Shown piece by piece: positions 41,630 through 50,017 of a stretch of DNA of 64,000 nucleotides (within the stretch, counting starts at the first letter, position 1; each line of letters begins with the position of its first letter). The stretch comes from Bacteroidota bacterium (lineage in GTDB: Bacteria; Bacteroidota; Ignavibacteria; Kapaibacteriales; Kapaibacteriaceae), in the NCBI GenBank assembly GCA_018266735.1, contig JAFDZT010000003.1, positions 62,001 through 126,000 of the forward strand, read 5' to 3'. The position numbers and the translations under genes were made by a program. Under the pieces are notes generated by a model that ran no database searches, had not been told where the DNA came from, and worked only from the letters and a program-made list of their open reading frames with translations.

Positions 41630-43705
41630 CTAATCTCTCGACTCAAGCCAGTAGGTCTGCATTGGACCCTTGCCTTTGATGTTGATCGAGCCATGCTCGA
41701 TAGTTACAAGTGACGAGTGACGAGTGACAAGTGGCACTTCGTGGGATTCTTGATTGCCGGATTCAATGATCGAATTCTGTATTGTGTATTCTGTATTCCT
41801 CTTCAATTCCGAAGCGAAAGCTTCGGACACATGAACCTTGCCCGGCTCTCCAGCAGACTCCATGCGAGACGCCACATTCACCGTATCTCCCCACACATCA
41901 TACTGCATGCGCTCCTTGCCGATCACGCCTGCCGTTACCGGCCCGCAGTGCATTCCGATGCGGAATGCAACGTTGTGCGACACGGAGTGCGACACTGAGT
42001 GCGACACTTCGTGGGAGATGCGAAACCGCGACATCTCTAAAGCGCAGAGCGCGGCGCTCACTACACTATTGAATGCAACGGCCATGTAGCAATCACCAAT
42101 GGTCTTGATCTTCGTCACGCCGTGTCGCTCACAGATGTCATCGAATGCAGTGAAGATGCGGTCGAGGAGTTGGATGAGGTCTAGGGATGACATGGTAGAC
42201 GACAACGTCGTGAACCCCACAATGTCGAGGAAGATCACAGTAGCATTCTCGAAAGCGTCGTTCACCACCTCGCCCCGTGCCACCCTATCCGCCACATGTT
42301 TTGGCAGGGCGGAATGGAGCAAGGCCAACTGCTTGGCGTAGTCGCGCTCGCGGACATCGATCTCGCGTTGCTTGGCTTGCATGGCCAGTTGTATGGCCGT
42401 TTCCTTGCCGTTGATCTCCTGCATGATGCGCGTGAAGGCGTTGTTGTGTTCAACGTAGGCGGACAGATCCTGCTGTCGATACGCCACGTCACGCAGTCGT
42501 CGATGTGTCTCAGCAACATTCAGTGGAAGTCCGTGTTCATGCGCTTCTGCGAGCACACTGTGGAGTGTTGCGATGGCGCTATCGCGATCGCCGGCTCGTT
42601 CTTGGAGCGTTGCTCGATGATGCTCGCGTGCGATACGGATAACGGGTTCGTCCACCTGCATGGCATCCATCGTCTGCAAAAGTGCTTGCGCCTCTGCATC
42701 TTCGTCCATGACAATATGTGCGCCGATCGTGTTGACCATAGCATTGGCAACCCCTTTCGGATTGTCGAGCTCTTCGAACAAGGTCAGTGCGCGACGGTGA
42801 TAGGCGAGTCCTTCGGGATGTCGTCCGGTATCGTTGTACGCACTGCCGACGTTGCTCGTGAAGTTCGCCATGCATCGTCGGTCGCCAAGCTCTTCATAGA
42901 TCGCCAACGCGCGCAGGTAGTGCTCCAGTGCGGCTTCTTGATCATCCGTGTTCGCAAGCGCAACGCCCATGTTGCCAATCACGTTGGCCGCCGTGCTACG
43001 ATCACCGAGCTCTTCATGCACAGCAAGGGCACGGTGGAAGAACTCCAGCGCTGCAGGGTAGTTGCCGGTATAGTTGTGAACGATGCCGATATTCCCGGTG
43101 ACGACGGCAATTGCGTGGCGGTCGCCGAACTCTTCATGGAGGGCGAGGGCCGTATGGTAGTGCTCAAGGGCGGCAGGGAAGTCGCCGATGCCGAGATAGA
43201 GATTGCCAAGGTTGGTGGTGACCACAGCGATGCCGCTTCGGTTGCCGAGTTCTTCGTGGATCGCCAAGGCGCGACGGAAGTACTCGACGGCAGCTGTGTA
43301 GTCGCCGGTGTCGGTCGAGAGTTTGCCAAGGTTGCCCATCACCACAGCGGCACCACTGCGGTTGCCGAGGCGTTCATGCAAGGCAAGTGCGCGATCGTAG
43401 TGCTCGATCGCCATGGTCACGTCGCCCGTGCAGACATACACACTGCCGATGTTGCTCAACACGCGTGCCACACCTTCCTGATCATCGAGTTGTTCGCAGA
43501 GAGCGAACGCTCGTTGGAAGTGATTCATGGCTGGTGTGAAATCGCCGCGCAACAAGAGCGCCCAACCTCGAGCACGATGGGCATGCGACGCAGCTTGTGT
43601 GGTCGAGACGTCGTCGAGCTCGTCGGCAAATCGAAGCAACGCCTCGGCATCATTCACGGCATACGCATGTCGGAGGTCGTGCTCGATCTCGTCGAAACCT
43701 CTCAC
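41630..43705 (-). CDS. TPR-adenylate cyclase 7
   Basis: A 691-residue member starting with GTG 43705 (RGFDEIEHDL), which overlaps the TGA of a nine-codon remnant MNTYWLEQE. Very regular TPRs (NLGNLYLGIGDFPAALEHYHTALALHEEFGD). Linker MQAKQREIDVRERDYAKQLALLHSALP. The catalytic domain reads IFLDIVGFTTLSSTMSSLDLIQLL, KTIGDCYMAVAF (Cys after the metal Asp, unlike the others) and GKERMQYDVWGD. Site 1 has four SH; site 2 is reduced to SHEV followed by LVTRHSSLVT. Confidence 0.88.
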   Translation of the reverse strand: MRGFDEIEHDLRHAYAVNDAEALLRFADELDDVSTTQAASHAHRARGWALLLRGDFTPAMNHFQRAFALCEQLDDQEGVARVLSNIGSVYVCTGDVTMAIEHYDRALALHERLGNRSGAAVVMGNLGKLSTDTGDYTAAVEYFRRALAIHEELGNRSGIAVVTTNLGNLYLGIGDFPAALEHYHTALALHEEFGDRHAIAVVTGNIGIVHNYTGNYPAALEFFHRALAVHEELGDRSTAANVIGNMGVALANTDDQEAALEHYLRALAIYEELGDRRCMANFTSNVGSAYNDTGRHPEGLAYHRRALTLFEELDNPKGVANAMVNTIGAHIVMDEDAEAQALLQTMDAMQVDEPVIRIAREHHRATLQERAGDRDSAIATLHSVLAEAHEHGLPLNVAETHRRLRDVAYRQQDLSAYVEHNNAFTRIMQEINGKETAIQLAMQAKQREIDVRERDYAKQLALLHSALPKHVADRVARGEVVNDAFENATVIFLDIVGFTTLSSTMSSLDLIQLLDRIFTAFDDICERHGVTKIKTIGDCYMAVAFNSVVSAALCALEMSRFRISHEVSHSVSHSVSHNVAFRIGMHCGPVTAGVIGKERMQYDVWGDTVNVASRMESAGEPGKVHVSEAFASELKRNTEYTIQNSIIESGNQESHEVPLVTRHSSLVTIEHGSINIKGKGPMQTYWLESRD
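41972..42016 (-). repeat. Coding family B array, site 1, cyclase 7 (shortest)
   Basis: Four 12-mer units on the reverse strand between MSRFRI and VAFRIGMHCGPV. Confidence 0.88.
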
Positions 43706-43976
43706 TCTTGCTCCAGCCAGTAGGTGTTCATGAGGCACTTGCCTTTAACTTCGATCTCGCCTCGCTCGATCGTTACAAGTTACAAGTGACAAGTAGAGTT
43801 ACAAGTGACAAGTGACGAGTGACGAGTTCACTTTGTGGGACACTAGCGTGCGACACGGAGTGCGACACGGAGTGCGACACGTTGTGGGACACGTTGTGAG
43901 AAACGGAGTGGGATTCTGGATTGGGGGATTCAGCGATTGAATTCTGTATTGTGTATTCTGTATTGCTCTTCCTCAT
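43702..43976 (-). pseudogene. Cyclase tail remnant (C-D-B-A module without a cyclase)
   Basis: Directly after the esterase stop (ATGA overlap at 43973-43976) the reverse strand reads MRKSNTEYTIQNSIAESPNPES, a VSHx array, then LVTRHLSLVT. This is the tail of a cyclase with no body. A 13-mer B unit (CACGCTAGTG) and an extra heptamer shift the frame, so it stops at 43773. The final IERGEIEVKGKCLMNTYWLEQE continues in another frame to the start of cyclase 7. It looks like the residue of a recombination event between tandem copies. Confidence 0.75.
43831..43914 (-). repeat. Family B array in the tail remnant
   Basis: Six to seven units, one of them the frame-breaking CACGCTA 13-mer that intact cyclases avoid. 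Confidence 0.85.
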
Positions 43977-45229
43977 TGCCTCACCACCACCGTCGTGAAC
44001 CTTCTATTGGATCCCGTGGGTTGAACGTGCAGGATGTACAAACCCGATGATACGTCGAGCTGAAGGGGCCCAATCGTGACGTGATCCGTGTGGACCACTT
44101 GACCGAAGCAATTGTAGACCGTGAGTTCCGCGCCGCCCTCCAACCCTCGAATGGTCATGACGCCTTCGAACGGATTGGGGTCGATGTGGAATGATGTGGC
44201 GCATGGTTGCTCGTCGACGTGGACAGGGGACGAGCACGATGAAGGGATCGAATCGGTGGTGGAGAAACTCGAGCACCGATCGCAGAAGATCGAGCGGAAG
44301 AAACAACTTGCGCGTTGTGCTCTGTACACGCTTGCGACATCGCGATAGATACCGTGTCCACCCGATACATCGACGTTCAATTCACTGCACACGCCATTGG
44401 CGATCATATCGGCATGGATGGCTCGCGAGCCGAGCAGAGTGTAGTGTGCGAACGACGTATCGACATCGATGGGTACCAACGGATCGAGTCCTCCGTGAAA
44501 GGCAATGGTTGGGATCATTTCGTCGACATCCACTTCGCTCGCAACAATGCCGCCCCAGTTGTTGAAGACGCCCTTGATGGAGTACGAATTCGTTAGCGCA
44601 TTGCCGGACGCATGCACGTCACCCAATTCCGTGCTCACGGACGTGGTGCCATACAGCAACGAAACACTGTCGAGCTCGCTCTGATCCGCATACACCATGC
44701 CCAGCGCTAGCAACGAGCCGGCGCTTTGTCCGCCAACGAACAGCCAGTTCGTGTCGATGCGGACGCTGGCAGCGTTGCGCGAAATGAATCGAAGGGCGGC
44801 ATGGCCATCCTGGATCGCGCGATGGCGAGCCTTGTACTGTCCGTACTCCGAGAAGTCATGTCCCAGCCGATAGTTCACGGATGCACAGACAAAGCCGCGC
44901 ATGGCCATGTGGACACAGAGGTCGCGAATGTCGCCCGATTGTTTGTCTCCCGACGAGAATCCGCCACCATGGAAGAGCACGATCATGGGGCGTGCCGCTA
45001 CTGGGTCGACGGCAAGATTCGGATAGTACAGGTCCATGAGTAACGGCACCGGATTCCCCTGCACATCGTTGGCTGTTCCGTACTGAACATTCGCACCGAT
45101 CGTGATCTGTGCAGTATCGAAGATCGCCACGTCGGTATAGCGCAAGTCGCTCGTGCAATGCTGACCAGTCACACGAACAACGAGCACGGCCACACCGATG
45201 AGCAGGATGAGAAATGTGCGATGCGTCAT
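43973..45229 (-). CDS. Alpha/beta-hydrolase esterase with T9SS sorting domain
   Basis: A 418-residue secreted protein: signal peptide (LILLIGVAVLVVRVTGQ). The carboxylesterase-like hydrolase domain has the oxyanion motif HGGGF (~87-91) and nucleophile elbow GGQSAGS (Ser ~169). A late GGHGIYRD supplies a likely catalytic His. The C-terminal T9SS domain reads IDPNPFEGVMTIRG, VYNCFGQVVHTD, LDVSSGLYILHV. Exported and probably surface-attached; hydrolyses an unknown ester. It lies alone between cyclases and is the likely 5' neighbour into which the tail remnant was joined. Confidence 0.87.
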   Translation of the reverse strand: MTHRTFLILLIGVAVLVVRVTGQHCTSDLRYTDVAIFDTAQITIGANVQYGTANDVQGNPVPLLMDLYYPNLAVDPVAARPMIVLFHGGGFSSGDKQSGDIRDLCVHMAMRGFVCASVNYRLGHDFSEYGQYKARHRAIQDGHAALRFISRNAASVRIDTNWLFVGGQSAGSLLALGMVYADQSELDSVSLLYGTTSVSTELGDVHASGNALTNSYSIKGVFNNWGGIVASEVDVDEMIPTIAFHGGLDPLVPIDVDTSFAHYTLLGSRAIHADMIANGVCSELNVDVSGGHGIYRDVASVYRAQRASCFFRSIFCDRCSSFSTTDSIPSSCSSPVHVDEQPCATSFHIDPNPFEGVMTIRGLEGGAELTVYNCFGQVVHTDHVTIGPLQLDVSSGLYILHVQPTGSNRRFTTVVVRQ

Positions 45230-45251
45230 GAGTTGGTCTGGAAGAGGAAAC

Positions 45252-45286
45252 AGGGATCAAGGATCAAGGATCAAGGATCAAGAATA
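45252..45286. repeat. Family D array (GGATCAA units)
   Basis: Four GGATCAA heptamers and one GAATA variant in the gap between the divergent esterase and DUF1761 genes. Related sequence is translated in the tails of the cyclases and in the end of the serine hydrolase. Confidence 0.8.
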
Positions 45287-45387
45287 GTGAATTGCGCGGT
45301 CATCCTCTCGCATGACCTCATCCGTTTTGGCGGGCGGCACTTCGGTGTATATTGCACCATTCATCCACTGTTCGAGGGGGTCTCAAC

Positions 45388-45783
45388 ATGAAAACGAACT
45401 ACCTTGCGATCGTTGCTTGTGTGGTGGTCAATGTCTTGCTGGGAATGTCGTGGTACGGAGTGCTGGCTGAACCGTGGATGACAGGCCATGGCCTCACGCT
45501 TGCTATGGTTGAGGGCGCGGGCTCGTTCGGATACGTGCTTAGCATGGGCGTAGCCGCCATCACGGCGTTCATCCTCAGTCTGATCTTTCGTCGCATGGGA
45601 ATTGCATCCCTCGTAGAGGGCTTGCAGACCGGAGCGGCAATCGGATTCCTAGCTCTTCTCGGCATTATCGTTGGCAACTGGTATGCTTTGAAGCCGCTTT
45701 CTCTCTCGTTCATCGACGGAGGCTTCGCGTTTCTGCAATACGTTGCCTTTGGTGCTATTCTTGGTGGCTGGGTCAAGAAGTGA
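45388..45783 (+). CDS. DUF1761 membrane protein
   Basis: A 131-residue protein with four membrane helices. The DUF1761 start pattern is NYLAIVACVVVNVLLGMSWYGVLAEPWM, and it ends FLQYVAFGAILGGWVKK. Function unknown. CGAGGGGG precedes ATG 45388. Confidence 0.82.
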   Translation: MKTNYLAIVACVVVNVLLGMSWYGVLAEPWMTGHGLTLAMVEGAGSFGYVLSMGVAAITAFILSLIFRRMGIASLVEGLQTGAAIGFLALLGIIVGNWYALKPLSLSFIDGGFAFLQYVAFGAILGGWVKK

Positions 45784-45831
45784 GGCGTTGCTCGTCATGT
45801 GTCCGGTTGGCAGGTGGTGGAGTCGTCAACA

Positions 45832-47670
45832 CTATGACATCTCCAGCCAATGGGTCTTCATCGTGCCTTTACCCTTTATGTCGATGTCGCCTCGGAGTTG
45901 AGTTACAAGTTGAGTTACAAGTGACGAGTGACGAGTGACGAGTTGCACTTCGTGGGATTCTGTATTTCTTGATTCCTTGATTGCATTCTGTATTGTGTAT
46001 TCTGTATTCGCCTTCAATTGAATTGCGAAAGCATCGGACACATGCACCCGTCCTGGCTCTCCCGCTGATTCCATCCTCGACGCCACATTCACCGTGTCGC
46101 CCCAGACATCATATTGGAGGCGTCGTTTGCCGATCACCCCGGCAACGACCGGACCTGAGTGCAGTCCAATACGAAACTTCAAGGGACTTTGATCTGGCCA
46201 TGTGAACTGTAGCTGCTGAATTCCAAGGGCAACGGAGGCGATGTTCAGCTCGGTTGATCGATGCTCATGCGGAAACGCTATGGCAAGATAGGCGTCGCCG
46301 ATCGTCTTGATCTTGGTGACGTTGTGCTTGTCGCAGAGTTCGTCGAATGCATTGAAAACGATATCGAGCAGCTTCGTAACGGCACGTGGCTCAAGGTCGT
46401 GTGAGTTTGCCGTGAACCCTACGATATCCAAGAACATCACAGAAGCATGATCGAAGTGATCGCCTGACACGTCTTCTCCTCGAAGCATACGGTTTGCCAC
46501 CGTCTCAGGAAGTGCACCGTACAGAAGTGCTCGCTCCTTTTCGCGCGCGCGTCGTTCTCCCTCCATGTTTCGCTCGGCTTCCATCATCGCCATCTTCAGG
46601 GTCGCTTCCCTTCCGCGTATGTCCTCCGTGATGCGTTGGTATTCGTCGTTGTGCTCTACATAGCCGGCAAAGTCATTTCGCTTCTTGGCTAGGTCGCGCA
46701 GTTTCACGTGAAAGCCGGCTTCATCGGCACGTGCGCCAGACTCCACGGCGATCGCCACGGCACGCAATAAGTGTTCCTTGGCCACTTCAAGATCTCCCCG
46801 ATGCTCGGCAAGTCTCGAGTGATTGGCTGAATGCTGGGCCTGTACGATAGGGTCATCCATCTGCATGGCCCCTTGCCGTTCAATCATCTCCGTGGCTTCC
46901 TCATACTTGTTGTTCTCGATCAAGGCCAAGATCATGTTCCCGGTCTCGAGCGCCAGAGTGGCCTGATTGCCGAGCTCTTCATGCATCTCCAGTGCTTGAC
47001 GGAAGTACTCCATCGCCGTCGAGTAATCGCCAATGGTATGGTACACCTTGGCCATGTTAGCGATGACAATTGCCACGCCTACTGTGTAGTCTGACGCTCT
47101 ATGAATGGCCAGCGCTCTTCGAAAATGCTCTAACGCCGCATTGTGGTCACCCGTGCTGTAAAACACCCCACCCATATTGGACGTGAGGGCAGCAACACCC
47201 TTTGTGTTACCAAGATCCTCGCACGTTGCGAGCGCAATGCCATAGTGCTCCAGTGCAGATGGAAAGTCGCCGGTGCTGTAGTACACACTACCGATGTTGC
47301 CTACAATGTTCGCTACACCGGTACGATTGTCAAGCTCTTCATGTACGGACAGGGCCTTGCGGTAGAACTCTAGCGCAGATGGGAAATCGCCGGTGTCGGC
47401 ATCGACATTGCCAATGTTGCAGCTTACTTTGGCCACCCCGGACGCATCGTTCATGCTCTCGTACAAAGTGAGTGATCTGCGGAATTGTTCACGCGCTGAA
47501 GTGAGGTCGCCCATGACATTGTCAGCCCACCCCAACGCATTGAAGGCGCTCGCCTCTGCCTCATGAGTGCCCAGCAACGTCATCTCTTGTGCCAGTGTTC
47601 GTAACGCCATGACGTCGTTGACCGACATTGCCACGTCGATCTCCGAATTGATCGATTCGAACAATCTCAT
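45832..47670 (-). CDS. TPR-adenylate cyclase 8
   Basis: A 612-residue member, ATGA-coupled to the interrupted cyclase upstream. TPRs ~40-270, linker MMEAERNMEGERRAREKERALLYG. The second metal motif is KTIGDAYLAIAF and the domain then reads LQFTWPDQSPLKFRIGLHSGPV, so it lacks the site-1 array. Its tail has C and D modules, a single SHEV and two A segments (LVTRHSSLVTQLVTQLRGD). It stands between the two main subclasses in sequence. Confidence 0.9.
   Translation of the reverse strand: MRLFESINSEIDVAMSVNDVMALRTLAQEMTLLGTHEAEASAFNALGWADNVMGDLTSAREQFRRSLTLYESMNDASGVAKVSCNIGNVDADTGDFPSALEFYRKALSVHEELDNRTGVANIVGNIGSVYYSTGDFPSALEHYGIALATCEDLGNTKGVAALTSNMGGVFYSTGDHNAALEHFRRALAIHRASDYTVGVAIVIANMAKVYHTIGDYSTAMEYFRQALEMHEELGNQATLALETGNMILALIENNKYEEATEMIERQGAMQMDDPIVQAQHSANHSRLAEHRGDLEVAKEHLLRAVAIAVESGARADEAGFHVKLRDLAKKRNDFAGYVEHNDEYQRITEDIRGREATLKMAMMEAERNMEGERRAREKERALLYGALPETVANRMLRGEDVSGDHFDHASVMFLDIVGFTANSHDLEPRAVTKLLDIVFNAFDELCDKHNVTKIKTIGDAYLAIAFPHEHRSTELNIASVALGIQQLQFTWPDQSPLKFRIGLHSGPVVAGVIGKRRLQYDVWGDTVNVASRMESAGEPGRVHVSDAFAIQLKANTEYTIQNAIKESRNTESHEVQLVTRHSSLVTQLVTQLRGDIDIKGKGTMKTHWLEMS
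45895..45943 (-). repeat. Family A array in the tail of cyclase 8
   Basis: Six to seven heptamers including AGTTACA variants, coding on the reverse strand for the LVT stretch. Confidence 0.8.
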
Positions 47671-48821
47671 TCCCCCTCCAACCAATACGTGTTCATGAGG
47701 CCTTTGCCTTTCAAATCGATCTCGCCTCGCTCGATCGTTACAAGTGACGAGTGACGAGTGACAAGTGGCACTTCGTGGGACACGGAGTGGGACACGTTGT
47801 GGGACACTTCGTGGGACACTTCGTGGGATTCTGGATTGCCGGATTCAATGATCGAATTCTGTATTGTGTATTCTGTATTCCTCTTCAATTCCGAAGCGAA
47901 AGCTTCGGTCACATGCACCCTCCCCGGCTCCCCAGAACTTTCCATCCTCGACGCCACGTTCACCGTATCTCCCCAAACGTCGTACTGGAGTCGTTGCGTT
48001 CCGATGATGCCTGCTGTTGCCGGACCGATGTGAATGCCAACGCGAAACTGTACAGGTGATCCATCGGGCCACTGGAACTGCAATTGCATGACATCGAGAG
48101 CGAGTGTGGCCACAGAACGGGCATTGGTTGGGGCATCCGCATCGCCGCGAAAGCACATGTAGGAATCGCCAATGGTCTTGACCTTTGTTACGCTGTGCCG
48201 CTCGCATGCACCATCGAAGGCCGAGAAAATGTGCTCGAGAAGAGCAACCACATCGACGGCCGCCATGGTCGACGTGTGCGATGTGAATCCGACGATGTCG
48301 GCGAACATCACGGCGGCATCGTCGAAGAGATCACCGGAGACCTGTTCGCCGCGAACAACTCTGTCGGCCACATGCTTCGGAAGTGTGGAGTAAAGCACTG
48401 CGCGCTCCTTGTCGCGTTCACGCCGTTCCGCCTCCATCTTGCGTTCCGCCTCGATCATGGCAAGTCTCTGCGTTGCCTCCTTGCCCTGGATCGCCTCCGT
48501 GATCCTTGTGAATTCATTGTTGTGTTCCACGTATCCGGGGAGATCGCTTCGTGTGAGCGCAAGATCACGAAGTCGCTTGTGTGCTTCCGCTGCGAGCGAA
48601 CGCATCCCGCGTTCGGTGGCTTCGTGCACTGCCATCCGAAGTGAAGCGGTCGCATCGTCGATACGACCGTTGCGTTCCAGTAGCGTTGCGCGATGCAGCT
48701 CGCGCATGATGTGCACTTCCGGTTCATCGATCTGCATCTCGTCAAGCGATCCCAACAGGGTCTGCGCTTGCGCTTCGTCACCAAGGGCGATATGTTCGGC
48801 GATCATCTTCACCGTTGCCAC
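47667..48821 (-). CDS. TPR-adenylate cyclase 9, catalytic half (after in-frame stop)
   Basis: A 384-residue piece in the same frame as the TPR half upstream, separated from it by one TGA (48834-48836) and four codons. It contains the end of the TPR region, linker MIEAERKMEAERRERDKERAVLYS, and a complete catalytic domain (MFADIVGF, KTIGDSYMCFRGDAD, QYDVWGDTVNVASRM). Site 2 has five SH. GTG 48821 could restart translation; no ribosome site is obvious. It is either a functional split cyclase without its sensor or a pseudogene by nonsense mutation. Confidence 0.75.
   Translation of the reverse strand: MATVKMIAEHIALGDEAQAQTLLGSLDEMQIDEPEVHIMRELHRATLLERNGRIDDATASLRMAVHEATERGMRSLAAEAHKRLRDLALTRSDLPGYVEHNNEFTRITEAIQGKEATQRLAMIEAERKMEAERRERDKERAVLYSTLPKHVADRVVRGEQVSGDLFDDAAVMFADIVGFTSHTSTMAAVDVVALLEHIFSAFDGACERHSVTKVKTIGDSYMCFRGDADAPTNARSVATLALDVMQLQFQWPDGSPVQFRVGIHIGPATAGIIGTQRLQYDVWGDTVNVASRMESSGEPGRVHVTEAFASELKRNTEYTIQNSIIESGNPESHEVSHEVSHNVSHSVSHEVPLVTRHSSLVTIERGEIDLKGKGLMNTYWLEGE
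47769..47829 (-). repeat. Coding family B array, site 2, cyclase 9
   Basis: Five 12-mers on the reverse strand, in frame, followed by A heptamers 47736-47765. Confidence 0.88.
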
Positions 48822-48833
48822 AACAATGCCTTT

Positions 48834-49781
48834 TCAGTTGCCCAATGTCTGGTACAAGCGTTCGGATCGACTGAAGTGCTCGAGGGCGGCAAGGTGGTCT
48901 CCGGTTGTTGCAAGTACGCTTCCAATGTTCCCGATGAACTGCGCAATACCACGTCGGTCACCAAGTTCTTCGTGGATCGACAGGGCCAATCGGTAACTCT
49001 CCAAGGCCGACGAGGTGTCGCCGGTGTGTGCACGTACACTGCCGATATGTCCGGTCACCTGTGCAACTCCGCGTCGGTCCCCAAGTTCTTCATACATGGC
49101 AAGTGCACGATGGTAGTGCTCGAGCGCCGTCGGATAGTCGCCGGTGTTCGCATGAACGAGACCGATGTTACTTGTGAGCACGGCAACGCCATGTCTGTTG
49201 CTCAATGCATCATGGATCGCAAGTGCACGATGGAAGTTCTCCAGAGCGGCCGTGAAGTTGCCGGTAACGACGTGAACGTTCCCGATGTTCAACGTTACGT
49301 TCGCGGCATGAGATCGATATCCAAGCTCCTCGTGGATGGCAAGTGCCGCATGAAAGTGCTCCAACGCTGCACGATACTCACCCGTGCGGGAGTACATCGA
49401 GCCAATGTTGCCAGTTACAATGGCAACACTGTTCCGGTCGCCGAGCTCTTCATGGATGGTGCGAGCATGATGGTACTGTTCTAGTGCAGCAGGGTAGTCG
49501 CCCACGACAAGATGCACACTGCCAATGTTCACGATCACGCGTGCAACACCTTCACGGTCGCCGTGCTCTTCACATAGCACCAATGCGCGATGAAAGTGAT
49601 CGAGTGCTTCCGTGTACTCGCCACGCAAGTACAACGCCCACCCATGTGCGCGCAGCGTTAACCCCTCGGCCTGCTTCGTAGGGATGTGTGCCAGCTCAGC
49701 CGCAGTGCGCATCAGCGCGTCGGCATTGTTCGTGTCGAAGGCCCTCCGAAGGTCCGCTTCGATCTCTTCGTACGTCCTCAC
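48834..49781 (-). CDS. TPR-adenylate cyclase 9, TPR half (before in-frame stop)
   Basis: A 315-residue protein made almost wholly of 40-residue TPRs (NIGSMYSRTGEYRAALEHFHAALAIHEELGY). GTG 49781 overlaps the TGA of a 36-codon remnant ORF. It ends LYQTLGN-TGA-KGIVVATVKM, whereas cyclase 7 reads LDNPKGVANAMV at the same place. The stop therefore replaces a single sense codon. Alone it would be a soluble TPR protein. Confidence 0.78.
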   Translation of the reverse strand: MRTYEEIEADLRRAFDTNNADALMRTAAELAHIPTKQAEGLTLRAHGWALYLRGEYTEALDHFHRALVLCEEHGDREGVARVIVNIGSVHLVVGDYPAALEQYHHARTIHEELGDRNSVAIVTGNIGSMYSRTGEYRAALEHFHAALAIHEELGYRSHAANVTLNIGNVHVVTGNFTAALENFHRALAIHDALSNRHGVAVLTSNIGLVHANTGDYPTALEHYHRALAMYEELGDRRGVAQVTGHIGSVRAHTGDTSSALESYRLALSIHEELGDRRGIAQFIGNIGSVLATTGDHLAALEHFSRSERLYQTLGN

Positions 49782-49888
49782 ACGTCCTCCAACCAGAACG
49801 TGTTCATGCGGTCATTTGGCAGTGCATGGATGTTCTCGCGGACGACTGCAGATCGAACGGCATGGTCGATCATCTCGAATCTCCTCAT
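49778..49888 (-). pseudogene. Deletion remnant of a cyclase (N-terminus joined to C-terminus)
   Basis: A 36-codon frame: MRRFEMIDHAVRSAVV resembles cyclase N-termini (MRTFDEIREAVQAAI) and MNTFWLEDV is the cyclase C-terminus. The ~650 residues between are gone. Its TGA overlaps the GTG of the TPR half of cyclase 9, so it now acts as a short coupled leader. Confidence 0.6.
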
Positions 49889-50017
49889 TGCGCATTCCTG
49901 TGTGACAACACTTGCAAAGATCACCTATTCTGTCCTCTCAATGGTTCGTTTCTTTTGCTTTGTCCATTCTCCCCGCCGCCCTACGATTTGGTCTTCCCGA
50001 TCCGTAACTTCAACCCT

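Noticed and set aside
42296-43723. 475-codon ORF antisense to cyclase 7, and the 293-codon antisense ORF at 27463-28344
   Set aside because: TPR codon periodicity keeps the antisense frame open; the sense strand carries clear TPR and cyclase motifs.
48834-48836. In-frame TGA read as selenocysteine
   Set aside because: The position is not an active-site Cys/Sec in paralogues and lies in a TPR helix; no SECIS-like stem is apparent next to it.
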